A DNA stretch of 64,000 bases from Cepaea nemoralis (Eukaryota; Mollusca; Gastropoda; Stylommatophora; Helicidae), in NCBI GenBank assembly GCA_014155875.1, contig JACEFZ010028127.1, forward strand, positions 79,501 through 143,500, in the 5' to 3' direction. Positions within the stretch are counted from its first letter, which is position 1. Each line of letters starts with the position of its first letter. Under the pieces are notes generated by a model that worked only from the letters and a program-made list of their open reading frames with translations, ran no database searches and was not told where the DNA came from. Shown piece by piece: positions 1 to 10,959 of the stretch. Position numbers and translations under genes: made by a program.

Positions 1-4
1 CGAG

Positions 5-110
5 AATATCAGCAGGCATCCAAATATTTGGGACATGTTTGTTTACATGTGTATGTAAGTCTTCGTCCAGTTCATTTTACACTCGATAGGAAAACGTAGA
101 GATATCAACG
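5..110 (+). repeat. dispersed repeat, copy 1 of 2
   Basis: This stretch recurs at 2043-2135, sharing AGCAGGCATCCAAATATTT, GTATGTAAGT and CATTTTACAC. Each copy runs into a long microsatellite, here (CTGT)n(CT)n and there (GT)n. It may be the end of a mobile element with a simple-repeat tail. No coding capacity is seen. Confidence 0.6.
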
Positions 111-115
111 TGTAG

Positions 116-116
<1 letters not shown>

Positions 117-213
<97 letters not shown>

Positions 214-285
214 CACACACACACACACACGCACGCACGCACGCACGGACACAAACAACACACACACACACACACACACACACGA
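117..285. repeat. compound microsatellite
   Basis: In order: (TCTG)n to about 168, (TC)n to about 211, (CA)n, a short (CGCA)n, and a second (CA)n ending near 283. Open frames across it encode only Cys/Val or Ser/Leu dipeptide runs and are not genes. Confidence 0.97.
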
Positions 286-289
286 TTTA

Positions 290-1190
290 CAACATCTACT
301 ATCTGCATTCTCCAATGCTTGTTCTGAATTTGGTTTAACAATTAGCAAAAGAAAGACACAGATTATGTCACAAGGTGCACATGGGGTACCATCAATCTTT
401 ATTGACGACACTGAACTGGATATAGTTGACCATTTTACAGATTTAGGATCAGAGGTAAATAGCAAATTATCTCTAGATCAGGAAATCAACATCAGGATTG
501 GTAAGGCAGCAACAACGATGTACAGGTTAAGAGAAAAGAGTCTGGGAGAACAGGAGCTTACTCCCAAAAGAAAATTCCTTGTCTATCAAGCCGGTGTCCT
601 AAGTACTCTTCTTTAAGTTTTTTAAGGCAGTATAGCCTGGTCAACTTACTCACACCAAGAGAAACGTTTAAACAGCTTCCATTTGCGGTGTCTGCGAACA
701 ATATGTGGTATTAAGTGACAAGACAAAATCACAAATACTGAAGAATTGGAAAGATCAGGTTGTGTGACGGTTTATTCCATGCTCAGTCTTCGTAGACTTA
801 GATGGATAGGACATTTTAGGAGGATGGATGATGGTAGAATACCAAAGGATATTTTTTTTGGTGAATTACAGATGGGTAAGAGATCTCAGGGTCGGCCTCT
901 ACTACGATACAAAGATGTGTGTAAGCCGGACATGATTGATACAGGCATTGATAATGCACATCGGGAGCAAGTCGCCGCTGAACGTGTTGCATGGAGGGCA
1001 AATATCAGAAATGGAATATAGACAAAGGAGAAACCGATTGTAGATAGGTCAAACACTGAGCGCGTGAGACGCAAGATGGTGCGTGATGGTGGAAATGACC
1101 ATGTGTTCACGTGTATGCATTGTGGACAAACATCTACAATGCGAATTGGTTTGATCAGTCACATTCGCTACCGCCATGGATTGTAGTTAT
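290..1190 (+). pseudogene. LINE-Z 3' fragment, degraded reverse transcriptase and C2H2 finger
   Basis: Translation gives the end of a reverse transcriptase palm (LLSAFSNACSEFGLTISKRKTQ), a thumb-like stretch, then LRRLRWIGHFRRMDDGRIPKD and GKRSQGRPLLRYKDVCK. These are typical non-LTR C-terminal motifs. A final C2H2 finger (C-x2-C-x12-H-x4-H, around 1110-1180) precedes the stop at 1184-1186. A stop at 614-616 and frame changes before 746 break the frame. The piece is 5'-truncated and abuts the microsatellite. Related copies lie at 41939-42220 and 47380-47940. The clade is uncertain. Confidence 0.8.
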
Positions 1191-1668
1191 TATGCCTTTT
1201 TGTAGCACAGTGTAACAAACTATCATCTGTTAATTGTCTCTGCTTCTCCATCCATACCTGTGACACTCTATCTACTTAAACCGCAGTTTGTTTTGCTGTT
1301 ACACAATCTGCAAAGTAAGACTCAAGGATCTATCCTGCATTACGTGGCATTGGCAACATGTGTTTGTGAGATCCCGCTAGAACTCAGGATACACGAGATT
1401 TGGAGTCTTAGGTTACAGCTAGGAATTTCTTGTAACAACATTCGTTCATTTGTAACTTGTTTCTACGTGGGGGTAGGCGAGGAACATTGCCAGAAGTGGG
1501 GTTTGGAATAAGTCCACGAAAATAGAAAAACAGGTACACATTCATGAAAAAAGAAAGACAGACGGAGGAACGGACAGACATACAGACAGCTAGACATACA
1601 GACAGATAGGCAGACGGACGAAAGAACAATGAAAAACCAGACATCCTTGCAGACAAGATGAATAATTG
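1191..1668. other. no gene seen; degenerate (CAGA)n
   Basis: No convincing coding or mobile sequence. Positions 1556-1623 are a degenerate CAGA/CAGACGGA microsatellite. Confidence 0.6.
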
Positions 1669-1770
1669 AAATGAACGAATTAACTTTATTTTCGAAGGGT
1701 CACAAGTTGGGCACCCAAGCCTGTCTTAAATTCGGCACTTCCAGCCACTCACCTTTCATACATCAATTAT
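1669..1770 (-). repeat. 3'-end repeat with AATAAA, copy 1
   Basis: Read on the minus strand it matches 7622-7722 on the plus strand, sharing GTGCCCAA, TTGT(A/G)ACCCTT and a terminal AAAATAAAGTT. The polyadenylation signal near the end and the short tail suggest the 3' terminus of a retroposed transcript or LINE. The parent element was not identified. Confidence 0.6.
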
Positions 1771-1793
1771 CTCTTGTGTATGTTACATACACA

Positions 1794-1827
1794 TGGGGGG
1801 GGGGGGGGGGAAGAGGGGGGGGGGGGA
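1794..1827. repeat. poly-G tract
   Basis: Two near-uninterrupted G runs separated by AAGA. Such tracts can form G-quadruplexes and are prone to sequencing error. Confidence 0.9.
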
Positions 1828-2042
1828 CATGAATGCTGTGGATCGGTCAGATAAGATATTAAATAAACCGGATTTAGGAAGCAAAAATAAGCCTACATTA
1901 AGACAGTGCGAAGGCAACAGGCTTTGGGTCAGTCTGCAAACCTGAGCGATTTGAAATAAATGTTTGTGCACATCTCTGGCTATGTGAGTACTCAAAGACG
2001 CAGAATTCCTGTAAACGGATGCACACGTGCCCGTGAGCCAGA

Positions 2043-2135
2043 AAATCAGCAGGCATCCAAATATTTAGGACATGTTGATGTGTGTATGTAAGTGTTCGTT
2101 AGTGCATTTTACACTTGATAGCAACAGCAGACATG
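2043..2135 (+). repeat. dispersed repeat, copy 2 of 2
   Basis: Second copy of the sequence at 5-110, again directly followed by a microsatellite. Confidence 0.6.
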
Positions 2136-2148
2136 TTAATGCATATTG

Positions 2149-2202
<54 letters not shown>

Positions 2203-2262
2203 CGTGTGTGTGTGTCTGTGGGTCGGTGAGTGGGTGGGTGGATGGGTGGGTGGGTATGTATG
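2149..2262. repeat. (GT)n then (GGGT)n microsatellite
   Basis: A (GT)n run to about 2216 passes into imperfect GGTGGGTG units. Overlapping dipeptide frames are artefacts. Confidence 0.95.
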
Positions 2263-2275
2263 TGTGTATAAAGTT

Positions 2276-2506
2276 AGTTGCATTTCCATGACAGGACGCC
2301 GCAGACAACCCCAACATGATATGGCTGCTTGTGATTTTCTATGCAGTTGTAGGTCAGAAGTTTGTCAGTGGTTACTGAACGCCGGCGCCTCATGCCATCG
2401 AAATCAACGCTATGCTTTCAAATTGACAGCGGCTGATTTCGAACCCTCGATTCATTATGTCGGGGGATTATGAAACCGAGTCTCACTATCACCTAAGCCA
2501 CAGACG
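2276..2506 (-). mobile_element. SINE-C copy
   Basis: On the minus strand a tRNA-like head starts near 2506 with TGGCTTAGG and a B-box-like GGGTTCGAAATC near 2445. The family body follows (AAACTTCTGACC region), then the tail with the diagnostic pattern CGTCCTGTNANGGATATGCAAC, here diverged. It is one of the older copies. Confidence 0.7.
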
Positions 2507-2973
2507 CTGAATATTTATGTAATGTCCCTAGACTATCACACTTTTCTTCCGTGTCTAGTCAGCTCACCCGCTAATACCAATCAATATCCTTCGTGCCATC
2601 ATGTACACACATATATCATCTCATGTTTCTGCCACCCCTTTCTCTGGTATTCCTGAATATTTCCGGTTCTTACATTGTTCAAAACAATGTATTCCCTAAC
2701 GGAACTTAAACACAGAGGCTATAAACAAAATATTGCACCATTTCTTGCCTGGCACATTTCGCTGCATCTGATCAGGTGATTACTGCAGGGTTATATGTCA
2801 TATGGAGAGGACAAATAAATAATACTTTGGTAGAACCATTAAGTACATATTCGCTGATATTGTTCGAATGTTCACCAGTCTCCTCTGTCTTATCATAATG
2901 TTACCGAAAGACAAATATCTTATCCTTATTAACAGGTAACTTGCATTTGTGGATATGCCACCTGTAGTACTTT
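2507..2973. other. no gene seen; weak copy of an inverted-repeat family
   Basis: Bases 2740-2800 resemble the repeat at 18318-18402 and 21461-21543, sharing ATTTCGCTGCATCT and a CTGCAG-containing end. The rest is unassigned AT-rich sequence. Confidence 0.45.
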
Positions 2974-3062
2974 CTCTTCTTCTGGTTCGTCCGGAATGTT
3001 GTTTTAGACGTGATAACGTTGTGCCTGTTTACAGGAGAGCTGCGATATTTGCACCTGTAGTA
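2974..3062 (-). mobile_element. retroposon-B fragment
   Basis: On the minus strand it carries the middle of retroposon-B: CTGTAAACAGGCACAACG, then the TCCGGA(C/T)GAACNAGAAGAAG end. It is truncated and diverged compared with 17491-17628. Confidence 0.6.
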
Positions 3063-3138
3063 CTTAATCATTGTCCTCTTAGTTGTTCGCAGAACTCTCG
3101 GCTATCTACGAAGGAAATACATCTTAACAGATTCTAGT

Positions 3139-3660
3139 TTCTGTCTGTCTGACTATCTGACTATATGTCGGTCTGTGTATCTGCAGTCAGTCGGCCTATA
3201 AGTCTACCTGTCCATCCATTCATCCACGCACGTACGTACCTACCTACGTACCTACCTACCTACCTACATACCTACCTACCTACCTATCTACCTACCTACC
3301 CATTCACACACCCACGCACTCATCCAGCCAGCCAGCCACTCATCCATCCTTTCATCCATCAATCCATCCTTTAATCCACACCCACCCACCCATCCATACC
3401 CTACTTCAATCCACAAATCCATCCTTTCATCCACACCCACCCATCCCTTTATCCTTTCATCACACCCACCTATCCATCCATCCTTTCATCCATCCATTCT
3501 TTCATCCATCCATCCTTTCAACCACAAAATCCATCCATCCACACCCACCCACTGATCCATCCATACATTTATCCACATCCATCCATTCATCCACACCGCC
3601 CCACCCATTCATCCATCCATGTATCCATCCATCCGTCTGTATGTCTGTCCGTCTGTCTAT
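3139..3660. repeat. tetranucleotide microsatellite block
   Basis: CTGT repeats (3139-3180), (TACC)n (3222-3300), then a long degenerate (CATC)/(CACC) field to about 3640. Confidence 0.95.
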
Positions 3661-3799
3661 GGTGGTGCTGGTAAAAGAGATGGTTTAAAACGGAGAGAAA
3701 ATGTGTCACCCGTTGTCGTAATTGAGCTGATAAATGCTGCTAGTTAATGTCCAACCGGGAGAAGCATGATCGCTCACGATAACTGTCAAGATACTTGAA

Positions 3800-4180
3800 G
3801 ATGACAACCATCATCTTTTTTCATCCTTTATCTCCCATCGGGGCGTATTTCCTTAACCAGATCACTACCAACCTTTCTATCCTTAGATCTCTCATACAGC
3901 TTCTCAATTATTCTTCTCTGTTTCTGCTTCTCCTCTCTGCTTCCAGGTATTCCTCTGTTTTGTTTGCTATGTGAATTCCGGACAAAGACCCTTCTTGTTG
4001 TACTATTCTCGGGTTTTCTCCGTGTTCTATGCAGCGCCAGTGTCTTTCCTTCACTTCTTGGCTCACTAGTATTTATTTTGTTGTCTCCATGAGTTCCACA
4101 TTGGTGATTCTGTTGTATTGTTTTAGTCGAACTTTGCTAAGACACCAGTAAATGAATCTTTGGTGTTTATTTCGAGTAAT
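3800..4180 (-). pseudogene. RTE-like LINE C-terminal relic
   Basis: The minus-strand conceptual product contains RITNVELMETTNKILVSQEV and a following HWRCIEHGENPR, the usual non-LTR stretch before the basic C-terminus. No start and no domain is complete, and the reading frame drifts. The nearest relative here is 24866-25390. Confidence 0.6.
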
Positions 4181-4323
4181 AATCGTGTTAGTTTTCCGTT
4201 TTTCTGATCAATATTGTAGTACTGTTTTAAAGTTGTAATTTAATATTCTAAGTTGTGTGCTGTGTAATTCTTTTTATTACTTCCACAACATAAGATCAGA
4301 AATGAAAAATCAGGACTAAATTT

Positions 4324-4584
4324 GGGGTTATAGCTGCACTAGATTTTATTAGAAGGCAGCTAGTCAAATGGTTTGGCCATGCAAGTAGGTTACCAACTAA
4401 CAGCATACCACAACAAGCAATGATGTACAGACCAGAGGGAAGCAGAGCAAGAGGCCGACCACGTAAACGATGGACGGAGGGAATAGCAGAGTCCATGGGA
4501 ATATCGATATATGAAGCCCATAAGCAGGCACTCTCCCGCTGTTTATACTTCACCTCGACACCGCAAGGTACAAGAGGAACATAA
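4324..4584 (+). pseudogene. LINE C-terminal fragment, open frame
   Basis: An open stretch of 86 codons ends at TAA 4582-4584. It has FIRRQLVKWFGHASRLPTNS, then GSRARGRPRKRWTEG, the hallmark basic C-terminus of RTE-like LINEs (WFGH, GRPRKRW). The upstream reverse transcriptase is absent, so this is a 5'-truncated insertion. A (TGAGA)-rich tail follows the stop. Confidence 0.7.
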
Positions 4585-4702
4585 TGAGATGAGATGTTGA
4601 GGTGAGACAAACTTTCTAGTGCTATAAAAGCTCATCTTGCCGTTTGTATTCTTATTTTAATATCTTTATATATGGTGATTATATGATGTTTTTAAAAAAA
4701 GG

Positions 4703-4880
4703 GTCGACTTCATTGCACCTCCCATATGGCTCAGTCTCTTTCCGAAAGCGTCGAACAAAGCACGAACTCCGTGGCTCCAGCTATGACCCTCAGGAGTCTC
4801 CGAAAAAATGCAACTCGTGAATCGAACCAACAACCTTCGGAGCCCGAGGCGGACGGCTTAATCACTTCACCATGGATATT
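4703..4880 (-). mobile_element. SINE-A copy
   Basis: Minus-strand copy with the tRNA-like head (B box near 4829-4840), the core GCT(A/C)CGGAGTTCGTGC, and the 3' AAGTCGACCC end. It is internally shortened. Confidence 0.8.
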
Positions 4881-4949
4881 CCCTATATGTTGTTTATATA
4901 ATTATATATGATGTATGTATGTTTTATGTATGATGTATGTATGATGTAT

Positions 4950-5190
4950 ATACGTGCTCCGTGGTGAAGGTGTTACGAACGCAGTTTGTTATCCTGCATA
5001 CCACGTTCGAAACACAGCTTCGGGTGATTTGGCAGCAGACTGCTTTGCGTCGGTTTCTTATGAAATTGTATGGGTGCTGGTCGTTCAGAAAGCAATGGCA
5101 AACTACAGTATGTAAGCAAGAGATCACAAAAAGAAAACAATAAAAATGCTAGGGTTGACTGTGTCGTCAAGTAAAGGATATGCAACAAAC
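4950..5190 (+). mobile_element. SINE-C copy
   Basis: The head (CCGTGGTGAAGGTGTT) and a B-box-like ACGTTCGAAACAC are followed by GTCGTTCAGAAAGCAATGGC and the tail GGATATGCAAC. The last bases run up to the (TA)n array. Confidence 0.85.
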
Positions 5191-5207
5191 GTTTGTACTG
5201 ATGTATG

Positions 5208-5640
<433 letters not shown>

Positions 5641-5995
5641 ATCATCATCATCAAATGCCGTGCCAGCTGGCGTTGGCGTTCATGTCTCTCCACAGATCGC
5701 GGTTCTCGGTGTTCTTGATCAACTCTGCTGATGGTATTCCACCATGCCACCGTCTCAGTCCACCCAGCATCATTTCTCTTAGTCTTCCTCTGCATCTCTT
5801 TCTTTTGGTTTTTCCAGTTGTCACGAAATGCTATAATACCTCTCTTTTCATCACATGGCCAAAGAAAGCTGTTTGTATCTTTCTTATTGTTGAATATAAT
5901 GTTCTAGTTTCATTAGCCTCTTTCAGACAGTCGTTGATAGTTACTCTGGCAAAAAATTCCCAACATTAGTCTCAGGAACCACATCATACATTTAG
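5641..5995 (-). pseudogene. RTE-B LINE 3' fragment
   Basis: The minus-strand frame has FLRRML, then the C-terminal block resembling [10 protein letters not shown], ending in a (GAT)n tail at 5641-5651. The frame contains several stops. It is the same family as 44408-45478. Confidence 0.75.
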
Positions 5996-5999
5996 TTCA

Positions 6000-6200
6000 G
6001 TTAATTGAATATCCTTTACAGGACGAAACAATATTCAATAAACACCAGTATTTTTGTGTGGTTTATTTTTGGTGTGATTTCTTGCCAAGTTTACGTTCAG
6101 TAGTGTGCCATTGCTTTCTGAATGACCGACACTCACACCATAAATGAAAATCAACACAAGGCTGTCTGCTGCCAAATCGCCCGCAGTTGTGTTTCATCAT
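6000..6200 (-). mobile_element. SINE-C fragment, head missing
   Basis: It starts on the plus side with the family tail (CATATCC-like TATCCTTTACAGGACG) and continues through CAGTAGTGTGCCATTGCTTTC to CAGTTGTGTTTC. The tRNA-like head beyond about 6200 is absent. Confidence 0.75.
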
Positions 6201-6389
6201 ACCAGAGATAATGGTCAAGGCTTCCTTCTGAATAGAGTTCGTGTCCAACAGTCAAGGGAGAGAAGCGTGGGGGACTTCATCCATGTGTTACATGCCCTTC
6301 GAAACATCAATCCTGTACGTCACTCAAATGGCACGAGTTACACTCAAATTAAAAGGTTATCTCTCTGTTGAATATCTGTCTACCTTGAC

Positions 6390-7078
6390 GCAGTAGACAA
6401 CTTGCGTCCCAGTGACCCCCAAGAGCTATGCCGACGGTAACGCAGCCACTGTAGGGTCTCCCAGGACGGAGGCGTCAAGGGATAGGAACTAGATGACGTG
6501 ATACAGAAAGCTGCTGCCTGTAGTTAGATTGGGGTCAGTCAACGGCTAGAGAATTCATTCATTCATTCATTCAGTAGCATGTCCTTTGCAGAACCTCGCT
6601 TCCATAACAACCTTCCGGAAAACTCGGCCACAAGCAAGACGTCCCGCGTCCGATACACCCATCTGGAGATCATCCGCTACATCCTGCACCCATCTTCTCT
6701 TTGGCTTTCCTCTTCCTCCCTTCCCGGGCATATACCCCTTCATTATTGTTCTCTCCAAACTTTCATGACGTTTCAAGTGACCTCTAGCCGTTGACTATTT
6801 CAATTTTCTTTGTTTTATCGTCTTTAGTAGCCAACCTTCTTCAATATTCAGCTCTTTACATTTGTTATGTTCTATATCCGAGATATTCTTAGAGCCCGTC
6901 TATAACATTTATATTCAAAGGCAGTTATGCGCTGCTCAGCTTGTTTAGTAAGTGTCCAGGTCTCATAGGCGTATGTTGCAATGGGAAAGATGCAGGTAAC
7001 AGAAACCCGAAAAAATGCTTGTCGGTTTCGGATGTACTGAGCCAAGGCTTGGCGAAACAGTGCAACGAATCTCACTTG
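6390..7078 (+). mobile_element. LINE-N 5' UTR fragment split by another insertion
   Basis: Bases 6390-6550 match 57575-57735, sharing CAAGAGCTATGCCGACGGTA and the run up to GGCTAGAG. Bases 6998-7078 continue that UTR (AATGCTTGTCGG, GGATGTACTGAGCCA, CAGTGCAACG). The gap is filled by a LINE-T piece, so this is an older LINE-N copy disrupted later. It lacks the 118-bp UTR duplication of the full-length copy. Confidence 0.75.
6551..6997 (-). mobile_element. LINE-T 3' fragment inserted in LINE-N UTR
   Basis: Read on the minus strand, it has reverse transcriptase C-terminal motifs (RITAFEYKCYRRALRISRI) and then a frame of 69 codons with GYMPGKGGRGKPKRRWVQDV. A (TGAA)n tail lies at 6551-6572. It is the same family as 37590-39075. 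At 6782-6794 it carries a foreign 13-bp segment that is the reverse complement of the flank at 6537-6550. Confidence 0.75.
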
Positions 7079-7093
7079 ATGATGAAACAAAAG

Positions 7094-7320
7094 TCGCTTA
7101 AAAATCGACAGGTCGACTTCATTACACCGGGTTGTTATCCCATATGGCTCAGTCTCTTTCCGCAGCGCGGAAAGAGTCGCATAAAGCACGAACTCCGTAG
7201 CTCCAGCGACGACCTTCAGGAGTCTCCGAAAAAATGCACCCGTGAACCGAAGGATGCGGCCCGGAATCGAACCCACAACCTTCGGAGCGGCAGACGGCTT
7301 GGCCATTTCGCCACTGAATT
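7094..7320 (-). mobile_element. SINE-A with 12-bp TSD
   Basis: Flanked by perfect ATGAAACAAAAG copies at 7082-7093 and 7321-7332. The minus strand reads tRNA-like head (TGGCCAAGCCGT, B box GGGTTCGATTCC), core GCTACGGAGTTCGTGC, and 3' end AAGTCGACCTGTCGAT(T)TTTAAGCGACTT. It is one of the best-preserved copies. Confidence 0.92.
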
Positions 7321-7359
7321 ATGAAACAAAAGAGTTAAAGTTAAGAGTAAGAGAATCGA

Positions 7360-7470
7360 TATAACTGTGCCCGGTTCTACCCCATCTAACTCGGTCTCTC
7401 TCCGCCGAACGATAATTGGGTCTCTGGAAAAATTGCACTCAGGGTCTGAACGAGATGTCCTTAACGAGTC
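7360..7470 (-). mobile_element. diverged SINE-A-like relic
   Basis: GCCCGGTTCTACCCCATCTAACTCGGTCTC-type spacing parallels the 3' half of SINE-A in minus orientation. The remainder is too diverged to align by eye. Confidence 0.4.
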
Positions 7471-7621
7471 AAACTGTAAGGCAAGTAACTCAAGGCGTAC
7501 TAGTACTATGTTATCATTGGAACATAGTAATATCATCACCATAACATAGTAATATGCATTGTTTATGTTTACAACATTCATTTGACAATGTATTTTCCTA
7601 TGTGAATGTATCATACACTAT

Positions 7622-7722
7622 TGATGAATGACAGATGAGTGATTGGAAGGGCCGAATGTAAGACGGGCCTGCGTGCCCAATTTGTAACCCTTTTAAAATA
7701 AAGTTGAGTTGAATTGAATTGG
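7622..7722 (+). repeat. 3'-end repeat with AATAAA, copy 2
   Basis: Matches the minus strand of 1669-1770. It ends with AAAATAAAGTTGAGTTG and then a GAATT-rich tail. Confidence 0.6.
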
Positions 7723-7792
7723 TGGAGATAATCATGTGGCTTATACTGCTGCAGGAGTGCCTAGTGTTGAGCATTCATATATACATAAGTTA

Positions 7793-8035
7793 GCTGCATG
7801 TCCTTTACAAGACCAAGCCATCAACCAAAGCATTTTTGTTATTTGTTTGTTAATGATTTGCCAAGCAATCTGTAAGTTCAGTAGCTTGCTAGTTCTTTCT
7901 GAACGTCCGACACCCATACCATCGAAAACAACGCAAGGCGGTAAACTTCTAAATCGTCTGCAGCTGATTTCGAACCCCGACTCTGAGAATTGTGAAACGC
8001 ATTCACTGTCCCTAAACCACAGGGCTCTCTCATAT
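7793..8035 (-). mobile_element. SINE-C copy
   Basis: The plus side begins with the tail complement (GCTGCATGTCCTTTACAAGACC), then TTGCCAAGCAATCTG and the complement of CAGAAAGAAC. The B-box region near 7965-7985 (GATTTCGAACCCC) and head follow. Confidence 0.8.
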
Positions 8036-8199
8036 ATACTAGGTCGCGTTATTATTGAGGTGACGATCACTCGCTTCCCTTTACAATAACAAGTCTCGTG
8101 TATCCATTTCGCTAACTAGGTCAACCCTAGACCCGTACTGGCAAGATTAAAGTCTTGTATTGCTGGAGTTGTTTTGTAGACACAGTAAGGCTTCGGGTG

Positions 8200-8540
8200 T
8201 GTTCAACATCAGACATTGTAAAACACCATGAGTGATATGTGGTTTCCAGCACGTTTTATCCACTGGATTGAATCATCATATGGTGAATAACTAGCAGATG
8301 TCAGAGTAACCGATGGAATATCAAAGGGAGCTAAGACAGTGATGAATTAATTCCCCTACCTGTTCACGATCTATGAAGTCGTAATGAAAAGCGGCACACA
8401 TCATGAGACCAGAGACAATTTTGATCCATTCATAATTTTGCTAGTCCAAATCCAGAACTACTATATGCAGATGGCACAGTCCTTCTCTCAAATAGTGTTA
8501 AGGGATTAGAAGAGTTAATCAGAGCTTCTCCCATTTCATC
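8200..8540 (+). pseudogene. LINE reverse transcriptase fragment
   Basis: Translation shows RVTDGISKGAKT and EVVMKSG, corresponding to the region before and after the palm. LLYADGTVLLSNSVKGLEELIRA (8464-8530) corresponds to the YADD box, here YADG. Stops interrupt it. The family is not assigned. Confidence 0.65.
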
Positions 8541-9329
8541 TCGTGATGTTATCTGTAACATTGTTTTCCCCTAGCACGCTTCCCCTCTACCTTTCTTTCC
8601 AGGACGCCCTTTAAGGATTTATGCATTTTTTAACATAATGTTTACCACACTTTATTACTACAGTGGCCAACCGTAGATGCATATCTTCTGCGTTTTCATC
8701 TCTATCAATACAGTGTCATCTGTATAGTGAGTATAGTTTATTTTATAACCTCAAACTCGAATTCCTGGCCTTTCTTTTGATTACTGGCACTACGATATTG
8801 AGACGTTTTCTGAAAATAGAAACAGACAACGAAACAATTATTTGCCTAACATACTTACGGTACTTTTCGGTTTTTCCCAGCCATGATAGTGAAATGAACA
8901 ACCGAACGATCACCGTAAATAACTGCCTAGAGTTTATTTCAAGAATAAAACAGCCGGGCGCCGTTCTCTGATTTTGTCTCGAATTTAAATTCTAGCACAC
9001 AGCTGTTCCCGTTGTTTACTCTGTTATTTTTAGTGAAATGCAAATACAGATAACAAACGGACGTTAAAATATGGCACACAGTATTTATAAACCGTCTTGT
9101 TTTCGAACACAGTAACCATCCATTATAATTATATTAGGAAACTAAGCAAGATTATTATATTGATATTGAGGTCATCGAATCGAAACCGATCTTGCCCGTC
9201 GAAAGATTTCATGCACAGCGGTTTCATGTGGTAAATCATAAATCTGTTATTTCTAACATAATGCTTGATTGATTAATGTTTGAGTTTGGAAATACGGAGT
9301 ACACTATACATTAGTTTAAACGTGTTTTC
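8541..9329. other. no gene seen
   Basis: AT-rich sequence with a 102-codon frame at 8663-8971 that shows no motif, codon bias or homology I recognise. Confidence 0.5.
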
Positions 9330-9535
9330 GCCAGAGGATCGGTCTCTGTCCTCAAAAAAGAAAGCGGCCCGGCCGAAAGCGTCGCACAGAGCGCAGACTC
9401 CGTAGCTCCAGCGACGAACCCCAGGAGTCTCCGTGAGAATTGCACTCGTGAACCGAATGTTGTGGCCCGGAATCGAACCCACAACCTCCGGAGCACGAGG
9501 CAGGCGTCGTAAGTACTTCTCCATGTAGACTATCA
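9330..9535 (-). mobile_element. SINE-A copy
   Basis: The plus side reads GACTCCGTAGCTCCAGCGACG (core complement), CCCGGAATCGAACCCACAACC (B-box complement) and the A-box complement near 9508-9530. The 3' terminal segment is diverged. Confidence 0.88.
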
Positions 9536-9655
9536 ATTAACAGGTAAACAAGTCGGCATCTGAAAAAACTGGAAATCTTGATATAAGAGAACAACAAGTC
9601 GATTCTTTGTCCGATTTGACCTGCGCCTGGGTCAAAATACACACTGTACTACACG

Positions 9656-9657
9656 TA

Positions 9658-9688
<31 letters not shown>

Positions 9689-10030
9689 GCACACACACAG
9701 TGTATGTGTGTGTGTGTGTGTATGAGTGAATGTCTGTTAGTGTTTTTGTGATTGTGAATTGGTATGTATGAAGGAGTGTGTGTGGGTGTGTAATTGTCAG
9801 ACTGTGTGATTGTGTGTAAGTATGTTCGAATTATATGAGAAAATGGGTATGAGTATATTATCATGTGAGTACGATAATGGGTGTATGGATGAGTGTGAGA
9901 GCTAGTGTGTGGGTATGTAATAGAATAAGTATGTACATCCGCGAATGATTGTATAAGCGAGTGGGTGAGTGTGTGCGTGAGAAAATGTACATACATACAC
10001 ATGCACATACATGCACACACATACATACAT
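9656..10030. repeat. CA/CG microsatellite and degenerate TG field
   Basis: (CA)n and (CG)n at 9656-9692, (TG)n to 9722, then a long degenerate TG-rich stretch ending in CATACATG units. Confidence 0.9.
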
Positions 10031-10341
10031 GTGTGGTAGAATGTCGTCTTCTAGATAAAGAGGTTAGCAATAGATACCCAGTAAATGGCCGTGGACCAGC
10101 ACAGGAGGCTGTCATTGAGAGCCGGCAAGTTTTATTGTGTGGGGCAACTTACAACAGACTACATCTTAGATATAAACATCGGAGACTAAGTGGCATGAAA
10201 GCCCCATTGATGCCTTGCAGGGTTCGTCCATTTAGACTAGGACTAGGGCTGTAAAGAAAACAGCGGAATACTAGGGAAAACCACCACTGTCTATCCATAG
10301 TGCATTATTATCTAACAGCCTACAAGATTTCAGATAAACGA

Positions 10342-10657
10342 TATATTGGCTGGCTCGGCAAAACTTGGTGGAGTATTGATGCATGACAAGGCAGACGCGG
10401 CCTTATGGGAGCACGTGTACACCTCGGAGAAGCAAATGGATCACCATAGTCTGGCAAGAATGAGGCAGCAAGAAGTGACAAAGGGATCTGGCCGACGCTC
10501 GACGCTCAGAGGAAAGGCGAGACGGACATATAATCAGATTGCTACTGGAACTATTGGTGTTGGAACTCTTCGCTGGCTGCTGGGGATGGGGACGGAGCGC
10601 TTATGGGAATGCTCCGAATGCTGTGATGTCGGTTCCTAAATCAATCAATCAATCAAT
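10342..10657 (+). mobile_element. LINE-RNH, 5'-truncated, with 11-bp TSD
   Basis: Flanked by CAGATAAACGA at 10331-10341 and 10658-10668. The frame 10346-10639 encodes the region after RNase H (LGGVLMHDKADAALWEHVY) to a terminus ERLWECSECCDVGS and stop, then an (AATC)n tail. Only about 95 C-terminal codons survive, as expected of target-primed insertion with early stop of reverse transcription. Related pieces lie at 10960-11320, 14485-14790, 26045-26960, 29310-29440 and 36780-37060. Confidence 0.88.
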
Positions 10658-10959
10658 CAGATAAACGACTATAGGAGTTGCCTCGCCCAGTGGAGACAGC
10701 CATGAGCATCAGTTGACTCCCTACCGTTGACCAGCGACTGAGTGCATAATAATATGTTTAACCGTTTAAACCAGCTTGATACCGTAATAACATAGGATCG
10801 ACGATGCCTTGTAGAGATTAGATCTTGCACCGACAAGGCAAAAGCAGCCTTTGTGGGCGATGAAAAGCATACAAATAAACAGCTATTAACTGCAATAAGA
10901 AACCAACAACAGTCTTTAACACGCTATATAGAGCCAACACTTGCATCTGAGACCTGAAT

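Noticed and set aside
43..465. Cys/Val, His/Thr, Tyr/Ile and Arg/Glu dipeptide-rich frames here and at 2065-2473, 4973-5492, 9649-10026, 63133-63324
   Set aside because: Translations of microsatellites.
9460..9535. tRNA genes at the many A/B-box pairs
   Set aside because: Each lies at the head of a dispersed repeat with a non-tRNA body, often with TSDs, and none folds by eye into a full cloverleaf with a proper acceptor. Treated as SINE heads.
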